The position numbers were made by a program, and so were the translations under genes. This document shows, piece by piece, positions 1 to 9,746 of a stretch of DNA of 64,000 nucleotides (positions are counted from its first letter, which is position 1; every line of letters starts with the position of its first letter). The stretch spans positions 1,612,001 through 1,676,000 of the forward strand of contig NZ_CP007212.1 in NCBI RefSeq assembly GCF_001411805.1. Reading direction: 5' to 3'. The notes beneath the pieces are model-generated. The model was not told the origin of the DNA and made no database searches. It saw nothing but the letters and a program-made list of their open reading frames with translations. This DNA is from Burkholderia plantarii (GTDB taxonomy: Bacteria; Pseudomonadota; Gammaproteobacteria; Burkholderiales; Burkholderiaceae).

Positions 1-1
1 C

Positions 2-490
2 GCGGTGCCGCTCGCCGAACTGGTCGGCTACGGCACCAGCAACGACAGCACGCATCTCGCGAAGCCCGACGCCTCGGGCCAGGCGCTCGCGATCGAGCGC
101 GCGCTGGTGGATGCCGGCATCGGGCCGGATGCGATCGGCTACGTGAACGCGCACGCCACCGGCACGCGCAGCGGCGACGCGGCCGAAACGCAGGCACTGA
201 AGCTCGCACTCGGCAGCCATGCGGCGCGGATTCCCGTCAGCAGCACGAAGGGCGCGACCGGCCATCTGATCGGCGCGGCCGGCGCGCTCGAATTCGCGAT
301 CTGCGTGCAGGCGCTGCAGCAGCAGCGCGTGCCGCCGACGCTGTACTTCGACGCGCTCGATCCGCACTGCGACCTTGATCACGTACCCGATCGCGCGCGC
401 CCCGTTGACGGACTCGACTACGTGCTCAGCAATTCGTTCGGCATGGGCGGCAATAACGCGAGTCTGATCCTGCGCAGGATTATTCCGTAG
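2..490 (+). CDS. beta-ketoacyl-ACP synthase (KAS I/II type), 3' part only
   Basis: This is the last ~162 codons of a ketosynthase of the FabF/FabB class, which condenses malonyl-ACP with an acyl chain in fatty acid or polyketide synthesis. The reading frame is open to the left edge of the window, so the start and the catalytic Cys lie outside. Visible motifs are the first catalytic His in NAHATGT, the second in ATGHLIGAAGALE, and the C-terminal glycine-rich NSFGMGGNNASL loop. All three are intact, so the enzyme is probably active. The family is normally ~410 aa. Whether it serves primary fatty acid synthesis or a secondary pathway cannot be judged without the upstream neighbours. Confidence 0.9.
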   Translation, partial: AVPLAELVGYGTSNDSTHLAKPDASGQALAIERALVDAGIGPDAIGYVNAHATGTRSGDAAETQALKLALGSHAARIPVSSTKGATGHLIGAAGALEFAICVQALQQQRVPPTLYFDALDPHCDLDHVPDRARPVDGLDYVLSNSFGMGGNNASLILRRIIP

Positions 491-771
491 TCCTCTTGTT
501 TTTGTCGTTCGTCAATAATCCAGATTGTTTACGAGACGGCAACGGTCGCCAGCGTTAGAGTCGATGCTCGGCACGGCACGTCGCCATTTCGCGAACCGTT
601 TGCGTGCCGTGGCCGGACGCCCGCCGCCGCGGCGAGCATCCCCCGGCCCGCACCGCGCTCCCCATTTACGCTCGCGGCGTGGGTTCATCCCGGCCGGCCC
701 CGCAGCGGCCGGTCTTCCGACTCCACCGACGCTTCCCGATCCGGGCCGCCGATCGCGCCCGCTCCTTCCCG

Positions 772-3700
772 ATGCAACAGATCCTGAACCTGACCGAAAA
801 GGCGCTCCATGAAGCGTTTGGGCGCGTGAACGCGACGCTCGTGCGCGGCACGCGCCATGTCTGGCTGACTGTTGCCGGCGCGGGCGCCGCGCTGCTGCTG
901 ATGGTGATCGCGGGCTGCACGATCGCGCTGTCGCTGCGGATCGACGACGAGATGTTCCGGCTGGCCCGGATCGCGCGGCGCGTCGAGACGTTCAGCGTGC
1001 GCGAGGCGGAAAACAACCGGCGCGCCGCCACGGCGCTGCTCGCCCGGCTCGCACTCGGCCCTGATCCGGTCGACGACCGGACCGTCGATCGCGCGCTGGC
1101 CCCTGGCGCCCGCTGCGTCACGCTTTCTCCCTATGGCGGCGGGGTGCCGCTCTGCATCGTGTTTCCGGCTGCGTCGCGAGCCGCCTATGGGCCCGCGTGG
1201 CGGCAGATCGCCGGCGCCGCCGCCAACGTCGCCGCGTTCTCGGCGGCGGTGTCGGCGGCCGAGCACCGGGACCGGCAGGTCTGGGTGGTCGGGCTGGCGC
1301 CGCCGTTCGTCGCGATGTCGGCACCGCCGCCGGGCGGCGTGGCCGACAGCGTGCTGCTGCGCGAGGTCAGGGACGCGGCCGCGCGGGCCGGCGGCGCCGG
1401 GCTGGTGCGCCACGGCCCGCTCTGGCTCGGGCCGTTCACGGAGGCGGGCGGCGGCTCGTCGATCGCCGTCGCGTCGGCCATCGACACGCGCTTCGGCCGG
1501 CTCTACGTGATCGCGCAGCTGCCGGGCGCGGCGCTGGAGGGCCGTCTGCACGACGCGAGCATCGATGTCGGCGCGCACGACGTCGCGCTGGTGTCGCCGG
1601 GCGGGCGCGTGGTGGCGGCGACGTCGCCGCAGATGCGCGCCGCGCCCGCGATCCCGCTCCCGCTCTGCGAGCAGCCCGACGATCCCGGCTGGTGCTGGAC
1701 CTCGGACGGTCTCGCGATCGTGCGCCCGGCCAATCCGCAGATCGGTTTCCTGGTCCACCGGCTCGACTATGCCGAGCTGTTCGGCGCGCTGCGCTGGCCG
1801 CTCGGCGGCGGGCTGGCCGGTGCGGTAGCGATCGCGATCAGTGCGGCCATCGCGTCGCGCCGCCGCCGGCGCGGCCGCGAGGAATCGCGCCGGATCCTCG
1901 AACGCGAGGCCGCCTATCACCTGCTCGCCGCCGTGACGCCGGCCGCGCTGTTCATTTCACGGCGCCGCGACGCCGTGGTGCTGATCGCGAACACGCTGGC
2001 CGGCTCGATGCTCGGCATCGTCGACGGCGAACCGCTGCCGACCCCGCTCGGCGAGAGGCTGTCGAGCCCGCAGATGTCGGAGCGCGATCGCGCCGCGGGC
2101 GAGGCGGCGCGCATCTTCCATTTCGAATATCGCGACCGGATCGCGCCGCGCGACCGCTACCTGCGCGTCACGTTCGCGCCCGTGCGCTATCACGGCGATG
2201 ACGTGCTGGTTTGCGTGGTGGTCGACGTCACGCGCCAGAAGCAGGTCGAGCGCGCGCTCGGCGATGCGCGGCGGCGCGCCGAGGCGCTGGTGCGGATGCG
2301 CACCGGCTTCATCGCCGCGATCAGCCACGAGATCCGCACGCCGCTCTCGGCCCTGATCGGCCACCTCGAACTGATGGCCGACGAGCCGATGCCGGACCCG
2401 GTGGCCGCGCGGCTCAAGACGATCGAGCAGGTATCGCGCTCGCTGCTCGCTACCGCGAATGACATGCTCGACATGTCGCGCCTGAGTATCGGCAAGCTGC
2501 GCATGGTGCCGGAGGATTTCTCGCCGCTCGCGCTGTTCGACGAGGCCGCGCAATTGTTCGGGCCGCTCGCGGTGCGCAACGGGCTGCGCTTCACGGCGTG
2601 GCTCTCGCCCTCGCTGCGCGGCAGCCTGCATGGCGACCCGGCGCGCATCGGCCAGATCGTCACGAACCTGCTGTCGAACGCGTTGAAGTTCACGCGGCGC
2701 GGCGCGATCGTGCTGCGCGCGCAGCGCATCGACGATGCGGACGGCACCGCGCGGCTCGTCGGCGAGGTGCGCGACACGGGGCCGGGGATCGCCGTGTCCG
2801 AGCAGAAGCGGATTTTCGCGCCGTTCGAGCAGGGCGGCCGGTCCCCGGCCCGGCGACGCGGCGGGGCCGGGCTCGGCCTCGCGATCTGCGCCGAGCTGTG
2901 CCGGCAGATGTCCGGCCTGATTCGAGTCGAGAGCGAGCTGGGGCGCGGCGCGTGCTTTCGCTTTGAAATCCCGCTCACGCCGTCCGGCGCGAACGACCCC
3001 GCGCCGCGCGCACCGGATGGAAGCCGGCACGCGGTGTTCGTGACCGGCGCCGAGGCGGCGGCCGTGGCGCCTGAGGGCATCGAGGCGCTGACGGAATGGC
3101 TGCATGCCTACGGGTTCGACGTCGAGCAGCGTGCCGCGATGGCCGAACTGGCCACGCTGCCGGCGCCGCATTACGATCTGCTGCTGCGCGCCGACACGGT
3201 GCCGCCGCCGGCCGGCGGCGCGCCTCGGCCGACCGATGCCGAACGCGTGGCCGGCACCGGCTCGCCGAGCTTCGGCGCGGTGCTGCGGATCGTCTGCCAC
3301 ACGGCCACCGACGCGCAGCCCGCGGCGGGCTCGCCAGCCGCGCCCTATCGTGCCGGCGAGCCGTTCGGCACGATCGACGAATGGGACGTGTCCGCACTGG
3401 CCCGCGCGCTCGATGCGCTGACCGGGCGGGACACCGCGCCCTGTCGCGAGCTGCCCGCCGCGGCGCCGCAGTCGCTGCTGTCGCAAGAGGACGGTGAATT
3501 GCCGGCGGTGCTGGTGGTCGACGACAACGTCTGGAGCCGCAACCTGCTGGCCGAGCACCTGCGCCGGCTCGGCGTGACGGCCCATGTCGCGCGCGGCGGC
3601 ACGGAGGCGCTCGCGATGCTGCGCGCCCATCCGGTCGGCATCGTGATGACCGATCTCGACATGCCGGGAATGTCGGGGCAGGCGCTGCTGGCGGCGCTGC

Positions 3701-4209
3701 GCGCGGACGACTCGCGGCGGATCGTGATCGCGGTCAGCGCGAGCGTCGGCGACGAGGACGTCGAGGCCGGCCTGCGCGCGGGCTTCGACGACTACATCGG
3801 CAAACCCGCGACGTTCGACGTGCTGTCCACGGCGCTCTTGAGCGCCTACGCGCGCCTAGGCTACCGCGCTACCACGCTCGGCGATGCGCCGCCGGCGGGG
3901 ACGGAGCGTCCGGCGCTCGGGCCGGACGAGTTCGCGCGTTATCTCGGCGAGGAACTGGCCGCGTTGCGCGACTGCGTCGCGCAGGATGACGCGCAGCGCC
4001 TGTCCCGCCTGCTGCACCGGTTGCGCGGCGCGCTGGCGTGGCAGCGGCTCGATGCGCTGCGCGACGACTGCGCGGCGCTGGAGCGTCTGGCCGAACACGG
4101 CGATGCGGCACGCGTGCGAATCTCGGCGATGCGCCTGATCGATGCGCTCGACGCATTGCGCGTGCGCCTCGCGAGCGGGCCGGACGAGCCCGCCGCCGAC
4201 GCGTCCTGA
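772..4209 (+). CDS. hybrid sensor histidine kinase with receiver and Hpt domains (BvgS/RcsC-like)
   Basis: A 1145-residue membrane phosphorelay kinase. A transmembrane helix near residues 30-55 and a second near 343-365 enclose a ~290-residue periplasmic sensor region. A PAS-like linker follows. The DHp box SHEIRTPLSALIGH carries the phospho-acceptor His519, followed by N (NLLSNALKFT), G1 (DTGPGIA) and G2 (GAGLGLAI) boxes. The receiver has phospho-acceptor Asp961 in TDLDMPGMSG and a conserved KPA near its end. The C-terminal Hpt domain has His1082 in LLHRLRGAL. The ATG at 772 was preferred over an in-frame GTG at 604 because the extra 56 residues are Arg/Pro-rich and unlike a kinase N-terminus. 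It converges on an RcsB-like regulator (69 bp apart), its likely partner, which sits at the end of a fimbrial operon. Confidence 0.9.
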   Translation: MQQILNLTEKALHEAFGRVNATLVRGTRHVWLTVAGAGAALLLMVIAGCTIALSLRIDDEMFRLARIARRVETFSVREAENNRRAATALLARLALGPDPVDDRTVDRALAPGARCVTLSPYGGGVPLCIVFPAASRAAYGPAWRQIAGAAANVAAFSAAVSAAEHRDRQVWVVGLAPPFVAMSAPPPGGVADSVLLREVRDAAARAGGAGLVRHGPLWLGPFTEAGGGSSIAVASAIDTRFGRLYVIAQLPGAALEGRLHDASIDVGAHDVALVSPGGRVVAATSPQMRAAPAIPLPLCEQPDDPGWCWTSDGLAIVRPANPQIGFLVHRLDYAELFGALRWPLGGGLAGAVAIAISAAIASRRRRRGREESRRILEREAAYHLLAAVTPAALFISRRRDAVVLIANTLAGSMLGIVDGEPLPTPLGERLSSPQMSERDRAAGEAARIFHFEYRDRIAPRDRYLRVTFAPVRYHGDDVLVCVVVDVTRQKQVERALGDARRRAEALVRMRTGFIAAISHEIRTPLSALIGHLELMADEPMPDPVAARLKTIEQVSRSLLATANDMLDMSRLSIGKLRMVPEDFSPLALFDEAAQLFGPLAVRNGLRFTAWLSPSLRGSLHGDPARIGQIVTNLLSNALKFTRRGAIVLRAQRIDDADGTARLVGEVRDTGPGIAVSEQKRIFAPFEQGGRSPARRRGGAGLGLAICAELCRQMSGLIRVESELGRGACFRFEIPLTPSGANDPAPRAPDGSRHAVFVTGAEAAAVAPEGIEALTEWLHAYGFDVEQRAAMAELATLPAPHYDLLLRADTVPPPAGGAPRPTDAERVAGTGSPSFGAVLRIVCHTATDAQPAAGSPAAPYRAGEPFGTIDEWDVSALARALDALTGRDTAPCRELPAAAPQSLLSQEDGELPAVLVVDDNVWSRNLLAEHLRRLGVTAHVARGGTEALAMLRAHPVGIVMTDLDMPGMSGQALLAALRADDSRRIVIAVSASVGDEDVEAGLRAGFDDYIGKPATFDVLSTALLSAYARLGYRATTLGDAPPAGTERPALGPDEFARYLGEELAALRDCVAQDDAQRLSRLLHRLRGALAWQRLDALRDDCAALERLAEHGDAARVRISAMRLIDALDALRVRLASGPDEPAADAS

Positions 4210-4278
4210 GCCTTGCGTTCGCCGCCACCGGCGCGCCGCACGGAGCAAATCCACCGAGCCGGCGCGGCGGGCCGGCCC

Positions 4279-4935
4279 TCAGCGCAGGTTCGCGAGGCCG
4301 GCCGCGTGGATGTACTGAATCAGCTCGACCGTCGAGCGGATGTTGAGCTTGTCCATCGCGTTGCGCTTGTGCGTCGAGACCGTGCTGACCGTCACGAACA
4401 TGCGCCGCGAAATATCGACGACCGACAGGCCGCAGCCGATGTGGCGCAGCACTTCCAGCTCGCGCGGCGTCAGCGCCGAAGCGGGCACGGGCGCCGTGCC
4501 GCGCAGCTGCCGCGACAGGTAGGTGTTGCCCGGCACGGCGACCTGGTCGACCGCGGCCAGCAGTTCGTCGAGCGAATCCTCCTTGCAGACCACCGCATGC
4601 GCACCCAGGTGCAGCAGGCGCTGCGCGAGCGCGGGATGATTGAGCGCCGTGTAGACGATCACGCGCGCGCTCGGCCAGTTCTTGCGCAGCGCGCTGACGA
4701 GCTTCAGCCCGTCGTGGTCGGCCTGGTCGCTGGTGCCCATGCTCAGGTCGGTGATGATCAGCTCGCAGGGATCGGCGCGCAGCTGCTGGAGCAGTTCCGC
4801 TCCCGAATGCGAGACGTGGACCACCGTGATGGATGGCGTCTCGCTCAGCAGTTTGGTCATCGCGGCCGCGATCAGCGGATGATCGTCGGCGAGCGCGACG
4901 CGGATTCGGCGGTTGATGGAGGGCGATAGAGTCAT
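4279..4935 (-). CDS. RcsB/NarL-type LuxR-family response regulator
   Basis: A 218-residue two-component response regulator. The receiver has the acidic pair in LADDHPL, phospho-acceptor Asp63 in IITDLSMG and the conserved Lys in VVCKEDS. The LuxR-type helix-turn-helix is at about residues 150-212 (LTPRELEVLRHIG...VSTVSTHKRNAMDKL). The ITDLSM receiver and the STVSTHKRNAMDKLNI recognition region resemble RcsB more than typical NarL proteins. It lies 124 bp downstream of the fimbrial adhesin gene on the same strand and may be cotranscribed with it. The hybrid kinase converging on it is the obvious phosphodonor through its Hpt domain. In Pseudomonas, Roc and Pvr/Rcs systems of this architecture control cup fimbriae, so control of the neighbouring fimbriae is the natural inference. 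Confidence 0.88.
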   Translation of the reverse strand: MTLSPSINRRIRVALADDHPLIAAAMTKLLSETPSITVVHVSHSGAELLQQLRADPCELIITDLSMGTSDQADHDGLKLVSALRKNWPSARVIVYTALNHPALAQRLLHLGAHAVVCKEDSLDELLAAVDQVAVPGNTYLSRQLRGTAPVPASALTPRELEVLRHIGCGLSVVDISRRMFVTVSTVSTHKRNAMDKLNIRSTVELIQYIHAAGLANLR

Positions 4936-5059
4936 GATCGGGCTTTCGTCAGTGAACGCGGTGCCGCGTCGGGCGGCGGGGGGGCCGTGCCGCCATGGCC
5001 GGCGCGATGGAACGGGCGGCGGCGCGGCGTCATGGCGGGATCTGGCATTGGCGGGTGAA

Positions 5060-6013
5060 TCAGTAGGTGATCGTGAACGTCATCACGCCGTTCGCGACGC
5101 CGCCGCGAATTTCCTGGCCCGTCTGCAGGTAGCGGGCGGACATGTCGAGGCGCGCCTCGCCCGAGGCGATCGGCAGCGCCACGCGCTGGTGCCAGTGGAT
5201 CGGCTTGCCGTCGGCGCCGAGTACCTGGACGCCGACGCCGGTCGCCGCACCGTCGCCGCCGCCGAGCCGCAGCGTGCCGGGCTGGCCCGACGGGTCCGGG
5301 GTGGCGTCGAAGCTGAGCCCGACCGCGGAGACGGCGTCGTCGCATCGCAGCCGGATCGAGAACGGGCGACTGCCGGCGGCGGTGCCGATCCCGGAGAAGT
5401 CGGTACTGGCGACATCGCCGAAGCGCACCGTCTGCTGCGCCGAGCCGGCGGCCACGTGGCAGCTCGGCACGGTGACGACGATCGGATTGTTCAGCGTGAA
5501 CACGATGAAATCCTCGTATCCGCTCACGGTGTCGTAGCCATAGCGGCCGGCCGGCACCACGCCCGGGCTGATCGGCCCGGTCTTCACGAACTGGATCTGG
5601 AAGTCCCCTTGCGGATAGTAGAGTACGAAGCCCGGTTTGACATTGCGGATGAACTGCGGCGCGTGCCATCCGTTCGGATAGATCAAGCGATAGCCGATGC
5701 CGGGCACGTTGGTCGAGAACAGGTCGCCGGACAGGAGCGGGTGCGTGGCGGCGAAAATCTCGGTCGTCCCCACCGGACAGCGTCCGATCGGAACGTACTG
5801 GCGCGTCCACTTGCTCGGTACGGGCATCGTCAGGCGGCCTTCCGTGATCACGGTGCCGACCGGCAGCGCGGGGTCGGCGGAAAACGACTTGCCGGGGGCC
5901 ATCACGATCCGCGTGCCGCCCCAGGCCGGGTTGCGCAGGCAGAACGCGCGGGCCGCCGGTGCGAGGCACAGGAGCAGGACGAGCAGGGCGAGGCGGCGGC
6001 CGGTATGCGTCAT
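5060..6013 (-). CDS. fimbrial tip adhesin / minor pilin
   Basis: A 317-residue exported protein at the end of the chaperone-usher operon. Residues 1-23 form a signal peptide (hydrophobic core then ARA|FCL). The N-terminal ~190 residues form a region that would be the receptor-binding domain. The C-terminal half from about IVVTVPSCHV looks like a pilin domain with paired cysteines, and the protein ends in GVMTFTITY, the usual C-terminal beta strand with a penultimate Thr/Tyr pattern read by chaperones. The ATG overlaps the usher stop codon by 4 bases (ATGA), indicating translational coupling. Two-domain adhesins of ~300 aa are typical of type 1/P/Cup-type fimbriae. The ligand is unknown. Confidence 0.85.
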   Translation of the reverse strand: MTHTGRRLALLVLLLCLAPAARAFCLRNPAWGGTRIVMAPGKSFSADPALPVGTVITEGRLTMPVPSKWTRQYVPIGRCPVGTTEIFAATHPLLSGDLFSTNVPGIGYRLIYPNGWHAPQFIRNVKPGFVLYYPQGDFQIQFVKTGPISPGVVPAGRYGYDTVSGYEDFIVFTLNNPIVVTVPSCHVAAGSAQQTVRFGDVASTDFSGIGTAAGSRPFSIRLRCDDAVSAVGLSFDATPDPSGQPGTLRLGGGDGAATGVGVQVLGADGKPIHWHQRVALPIASGEARLDMSARYLQTGQEIRGGVANGVMTFTITY

Positions 6014-8514
6014 GGCGTGCTGGAGGCCGACAGCGAGCGGGCCGGCAGGCACGTCAGCGGCTGGTTGCGCCGATGGCGCGTGACCTGGAACCGGCACAGC
6101 GCGAGGGACGTGCCGCCGAGTGTGGCGGTGAAGTCGTTTTCGTCGTGCAGGCCGGTCAGCCAGACCCGTCCGAGCGGCCCCACCACGCTGACGATGCGGC
6201 GCCGCGCATCGCGGATCATGGTGCCGAACGGCAGCGGCTTGCCATGCACGTCGAGCAGCGTGTTCAAGGAGTGCCAGCCGATCGCGGTCTGGAAATGCAG
6301 CCGCGTGATCGCGCCGCGCGTGGGGACCGTGGTGGCGAACGATTGCAGCAGCGTGGCCTCGGCGTCGTCGTCGCCGCTGCGATGGCGATCCTCGTCGAGC
6401 CGGATCTGGTTGCGCCGGTACGGCAGCAGGTTGGTCACCACGGCGCGGCCGTCGCGGTTGGTGCGGATCCCCGGGTTGCCGTTGACGAGCGCGCCGCGCA
6501 GGCCGGGTGCATCGACGATGGCGGCGGTTTCGTCGATGCGCTGCGACAGCAGCACGCCGCGCGCGTCGCCGATCGCGCCGCCCTTGAATTCGGCGATGGT
6601 GCGCGCGGCATGCTTCGCGAACGTCTGCGACAGCGACACCGTTCCCTTCGACCCCGCGTAGGTGGTGGAGGCGTAGAGGCTGCTGTCGCGCTGCGTGCGC
6701 GAGGCGTTGGCGGTGTAGCCGAGCCGGCCGTCGTCCAGCAGCGAACCGAACACGCTGGCCTGCTGCGACAGGCCCTGGCGCTGGTCGTAGTTGCCCGAAT
6801 AGCTGACGTTGGTCGCCCGGCCGAGCGGCAGGTTCAGCGTGAGCAGCAGATAGTTGCTGACGTTGCGGCCGCGCTGGCGGATGTTGCCGATGGCGAGGTT
6901 GTAGCTCACGACGCTGTACGAGCCGGACAGGCCAACCTGCAGGATCCGGTCGGCCGGCAGGCCGCCGAAATACGCGCGATGGTCGTAGGACGCGTAGAGC
7001 GAGACGGTGCCGCCCAGCCCCTGGTTGACGCCGAACTGGTCGTGCGAGCGCACGCCGTGCTCGATGGAGGTCTGCAGCGTGTCGCCCATCGCGTCGTCGA
7101 AATTCAGGAACGCCGCGTTCGTGTAGCGGCGCAGCGAGGCGTTCACGTCGAAGCGCAGGCGCGTGATCGAATTCGCGTAGCGCAGCCGGTAGGCCAGGGA
7201 CGGCAGGTTGCCCGTCAGGGCCGCCGTGGTGCGCACGAGGTCGGCCGAGACCGCGCCGGCGCGGCCCAGGTCGACGCCCGCGCCGATGCTGCGGGCGGTG
7301 TAGCGGGATGCCTGGATCAAGCCGCCGAACAGCGTGAGGCTGTGGCGCATCCCGTGCTCGACCTCGGCCCAGACGAACGGATCGTGACGGCGGCCGCCGT
7401 AGCCATCGTAGGCGCCGCCCGCGATGTGATAGCGCGTGCGGCCGCGGCGCAGCATGATCGGCAGCGTGTTGTACGGCTGGCGGTAGCGCGTGACCTTGCC
7501 CGCGGCGTCGGTGATCGTCACGTCGAGATCGGCGCCGGCCGACGCGCTGCCGAGATCGTCGATCGAATACGGGCCGGGCGGTACGTACCTGTCGTAGACC
7601 ACGCCGCCGTTCTGGCGGATCGTGATGCGCGATTCGCTGGTTGCCACGCCGCGGATCACGGGCGCATAACCCTGCAGGCTGTCCGGCACCATGCCTTCGT
7701 CCGACTGCAGCGTGACGCCGCGGAACCGGAAGTTGTCGAACAGGTCGCTCGTCGACGACGTGTCGCCGGCCGTCAGCGCGCCGCCGAACCGCGCGAGCGG
7801 CGTCGACAGCGAGAACTCGGCCGGCTGCCAGGTGGTCCGCCCGCGATCGAGGCTCGCGTAGTTGCGATTGCGGAACAGCCAGCGGCCCAGGTTGACGGCG
7901 GTGTCGAGGTTCAGCGTCGCGCCGGTGTCGCCATTCACGGCGTCGTGGCTGGCGCTGACGTCGTAGTTCGCCACGGCCGCGGTTTCGCCGTAGTTCCACA
8001 GGCGCGGGTCGACGGCGCCCGCCGCGCGCCGGATCATCGCGGTCTGCGGCACGGTCACGAACAGCGACTGGGTGCGTGCGACGTAGCGCACGGTCGAGCC
8101 GGGGACGAGCGATTCGATGTCGAGGCAGGCGTCGCCGGAAGCAGGGAGGTGCGCCGTATCGACGTCCCAACGATCGAGCATGGCGCGCGTGACGCAGGGC
8201 ACGACCTGCTCGCCTTTCACGTCGTTCGCGCGGCGCGCGACGAAGCGGATCGTATGCAAACCCGTCTGCTCGCGGTTGAACGTGACGAGGGTGGGATGGC
8301 GGCCGGGCAACACGCTGTTTTCCTTTGCGAAGTAGTTGAGATCCACCGGTAGCGCAACGCCGTCCAGCGTCAGGAAGTCGTTGTTGAAACGCAGCGCTTC
8401 GTCGCTTCTTGCGGCATTGGCGATGGCCAGCAGCAGCACGGCAAGCGCGAGCCTAGTGCGACGCGGGCCGCGGGCCGCCAGGCGGCAGCGTGACGGTCGG
8501 GCTGATGCCGCCAT
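6010..8514 (-). CDS. outer-membrane fimbrial usher (PapC/FimD/CupB3 family)
   Basis: An 834-residue usher, the family's normal length. It forms the outer-membrane pore through which chaperone-pilin complexes are assembled. After a signal peptide (hydrophobic core ending ANAARSDE) comes the N-terminal periplasmic domain (RFNNDFL...). The long middle is rich in alternating aromatic/polar beta-barrel strands, and the C-terminal domain contains the FGTMIRDA and FTATLGG segments seen in PapC-type ushers. The ATG at 8514 gives a proper signal peptide. An alternative start at 8583 would add a Cys/Arg-rich tail lying wholly inside the chaperone gene. With either start the gene overlaps the end of the chaperone gene (62 bp with the chosen start), and it is coupled to the adhesin downstream. 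Confidence 0.92.
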   Translation of the reverse strand: MAASARPSRCRLAARGPRRTRLALAVLLLAIANAARSDEALRFNNDFLTLDGVALPVDLNYFAKENSVLPGRHPTLVTFNREQTGLHTIRFVARRANDVKGEQVVPCVTRAMLDRWDVDTAHLPASGDACLDIESLVPGSTVRYVARTQSLFVTVPQTAMIRRAAGAVDPRLWNYGETAAVANYDVSASHDAVNGDTGATLNLDTAVNLGRWLFRNRNYASLDRGRTTWQPAEFSLSTPLARFGGALTAGDTSSTSDLFDNFRFRGVTLQSDEGMVPDSLQGYAPVIRGVATSESRITIRQNGGVVYDRYVPPGPYSIDDLGSASAGADLDVTITDAAGKVTRYRQPYNTLPIMLRRGRTRYHIAGGAYDGYGGRRHDPFVWAEVEHGMRHSLTLFGGLIQASRYTARSIGAGVDLGRAGAVSADLVRTTAALTGNLPSLAYRLRYANSITRLRFDVNASLRRYTNAAFLNFDDAMGDTLQTSIEHGVRSHDQFGVNQGLGGTVSLYASYDHRAYFGGLPADRILQVGLSGSYSVVSYNLAIGNIRQRGRNVSNYLLLTLNLPLGRATNVSYSGNYDQRQGLSQQASVFGSLLDDGRLGYTANASRTQRDSSLYASTTYAGSKGTVSLSQTFAKHAARTIAEFKGGAIGDARGVLLSQRIDETAAIVDAPGLRGALVNGNPGIRTNRDGRAVVTNLLPYRRNQIRLDEDRHRSGDDDAEATLLQSFATTVPTRGAITRLHFQTAIGWHSLNTLLDVHGKPLPFGTMIRDARRRIVSVVGPLGRVWLTGLHDENDFTATLGGTSLALCRFQVTRHRRNQPLTCLPARSLSASSTP

Positions 8515-9193
8515 AGTCGTTGATCGATTGGATTCGAACGTCGGCCGGCGGGCAGGACATCCGGGGCATCGGCAACGAAGCATGCGGGTTGATGGTCAAG
8601 GATTCCTGCTGATGGGCGCCCGGGCAACCGACGAACAACGAGGCGACATACGGCGAGGTGTTGTCGAGCGAGGTGCCGTCGCGGCTCAACGCCAGGTCGC
8701 GGGCCGCGTCGAACGCGCCGTCGAGTCCCGGCGGCCGGTACAGCAGCTTGATGCGCGTGCGGATCGCGAACTGCAGCGTGTTGCCGGCGGACTCCGGCGG
8801 CGACGGCGGGATCTCCTTCACGTTCATCCAGTACAGGCGCTCGACGCGCGTGGCCGGCGCCTGTCCGACCAGCGTCACGCGGACCAGGTTGGTGTCGCCC
8901 GGATCGAGGCGGAACAGCGGCGGCGCGGCGAAGAACGGGGTATCGAGCGAGCCGTCGGCCGACTCGATCCAGGTTTGCACGATTGCCGCTTCGGTGCCGG
9001 CGTTCGTCACCGCCAGCGTTGCGTCCGGATGGTCGGCCGAATAGATCACGCGCACCTTGCCGATCCGGATTTCCGCGCTCGCAGGGTGCCAGGGCAACAG
9101 CATCGCGACCGTCAGCGCGAGGGCGCCGGCCTGATATCGCCGACGCCGCGCGGCGGCCGACGTGCGCCGCGACGCGGCATGCGGGGCTGTCAT
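8453..9193 (-). CDS. periplasmic fimbrial chaperone (PapD family)
   Basis: A 246-residue pilus chaperone that delivers pilin subunits to the usher by donor-strand complementation. A long basic N-terminus precedes a signal peptide that ends around PASAEIRIGKVRV. The immunoglobulin-fold signatures are clear: LYWMNVKEIPP (classical L-F-W-x-N-V-x-E-I-P-P) and TRIKLLYRP in the F1-G1 region. It lies 7 bp after the pilin gene and overlaps the usher start. The last ~20 residues are Pro/Gly-rich and contain the usher start region. The length is slightly above the usual 230-240 because of the N-terminal arginine stretch, and an internal Met could be the true start. Confidence 0.92.
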   Translation of the reverse strand: MTAPHAASRRTSAAARRRRYQAGALALTVAMLLPWHPASAEIRIGKVRVIYSADHPDATLAVTNAGTEAAIVQTWIESADGSLDTPFFAAPPLFRLDPGDTNLVRVTLVGQAPATRVERLYWMNVKEIPPSPPESAGNTLQFAIRTRIKLLYRPPGLDGAFDAARDLALSRDGTSLDNTSPYVASLFVGCPGAHQQESLTINPHASLPMPRMSCPPADVRIQSINDYGGISPTVTLPPGGPRPASH

Positions 9194-9200
9194 CCCAAGC

Positions 9201-9716
9201 TCACGGATAGGTCAGCGTGAATTGGGCGATGGCGTTTGCCGTGCCGGAGACGGGCAACTGGCCGCCGTAACCCACGTATTGCGCGGCGAACGGAATCTCG
9301 CTGGCGCCCTGTTTCAACGGCACGCTTTCCGACAGCTTGTCGAGGCTCAGCGTCTTGCCGTCCTGGTAGAGCTGGATGGCGACGTTCTTAGCCGCGCCCG
9401 GCTCGTTCCGCAGGCTGAGAAGCCCGTTTGCCACCTGTGTGCCGCTGAACGTCACCTGGACGTTTTTCTTCAGGGCGGTCGAGCAGTTGCTGAGCTTGAT
9501 GCTGAAGGGCGTCTTCGGGGCACTGGTGTCGAGCACGGCGCCGGCGCTGACGTCCTGCATGTTGACCGCGACGGTTTTCCCGTCGGTGGAAATCGTGCAG
9601 GGCGTATCGACGATGTGGCCGCTGAAGTTGACGGTGCCGTCGACCGCATGCGCCGAGGTCGAGGCCGCCAGCGCGAGCAGCGCGCCGGCGAGGCAACGAA
9701 ATGAATGCGTGTTCAT
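9201..9716 (-). CDS. major fimbrial subunit (type 1 pilin family)
   Basis: A 171-residue pilin. A signal peptide ends at AHA|VDG. The mature protein starts with the donor-strand region containing VNFSGHIVDTPC, has a second Cys in KLSNCS to close the conserved disulfide, and ends in AIAQFTLTYP with the penultimate-aromatic beta-zipper motif recognised by chaperones. It is the first structural gene of the operon, 30 bp downstream of a small unknown gene. No canonical Shine-Dalgarno stands before the ATG (the upstream 20 bases are pyrimidine-rich on the coding strand), so its translation may depend on coupling or on RNA structure. Confidence 0.92.
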   Translation of the reverse strand: MNTHSFRCLAGALLALAASTSAHAVDGTVNFSGHIVDTPCTISTDGKTVAVNMQDVSAGAVLDTSAPKTPFSIKLSNCSTALKKNVQVTFSGTQVANGLLSLRNEPGAAKNVAIQLYQDGKTLSLDKLSESVPLKQGASEIPFAAQYVGYGGQLPVSGTANAIAQFTLTYP

Positions 9717-9746
9717 GGAAGGAGTCGTGTGGTGGGTGGAAGCGGG

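Noticed and set aside
604..771. Upstream GTG start for the hybrid kinase at 604
   Set aside because: The added 56 residues are Arg/Pro-rich with no family support. The ATG at 772 gives a normal N-terminus before the first membrane helix.
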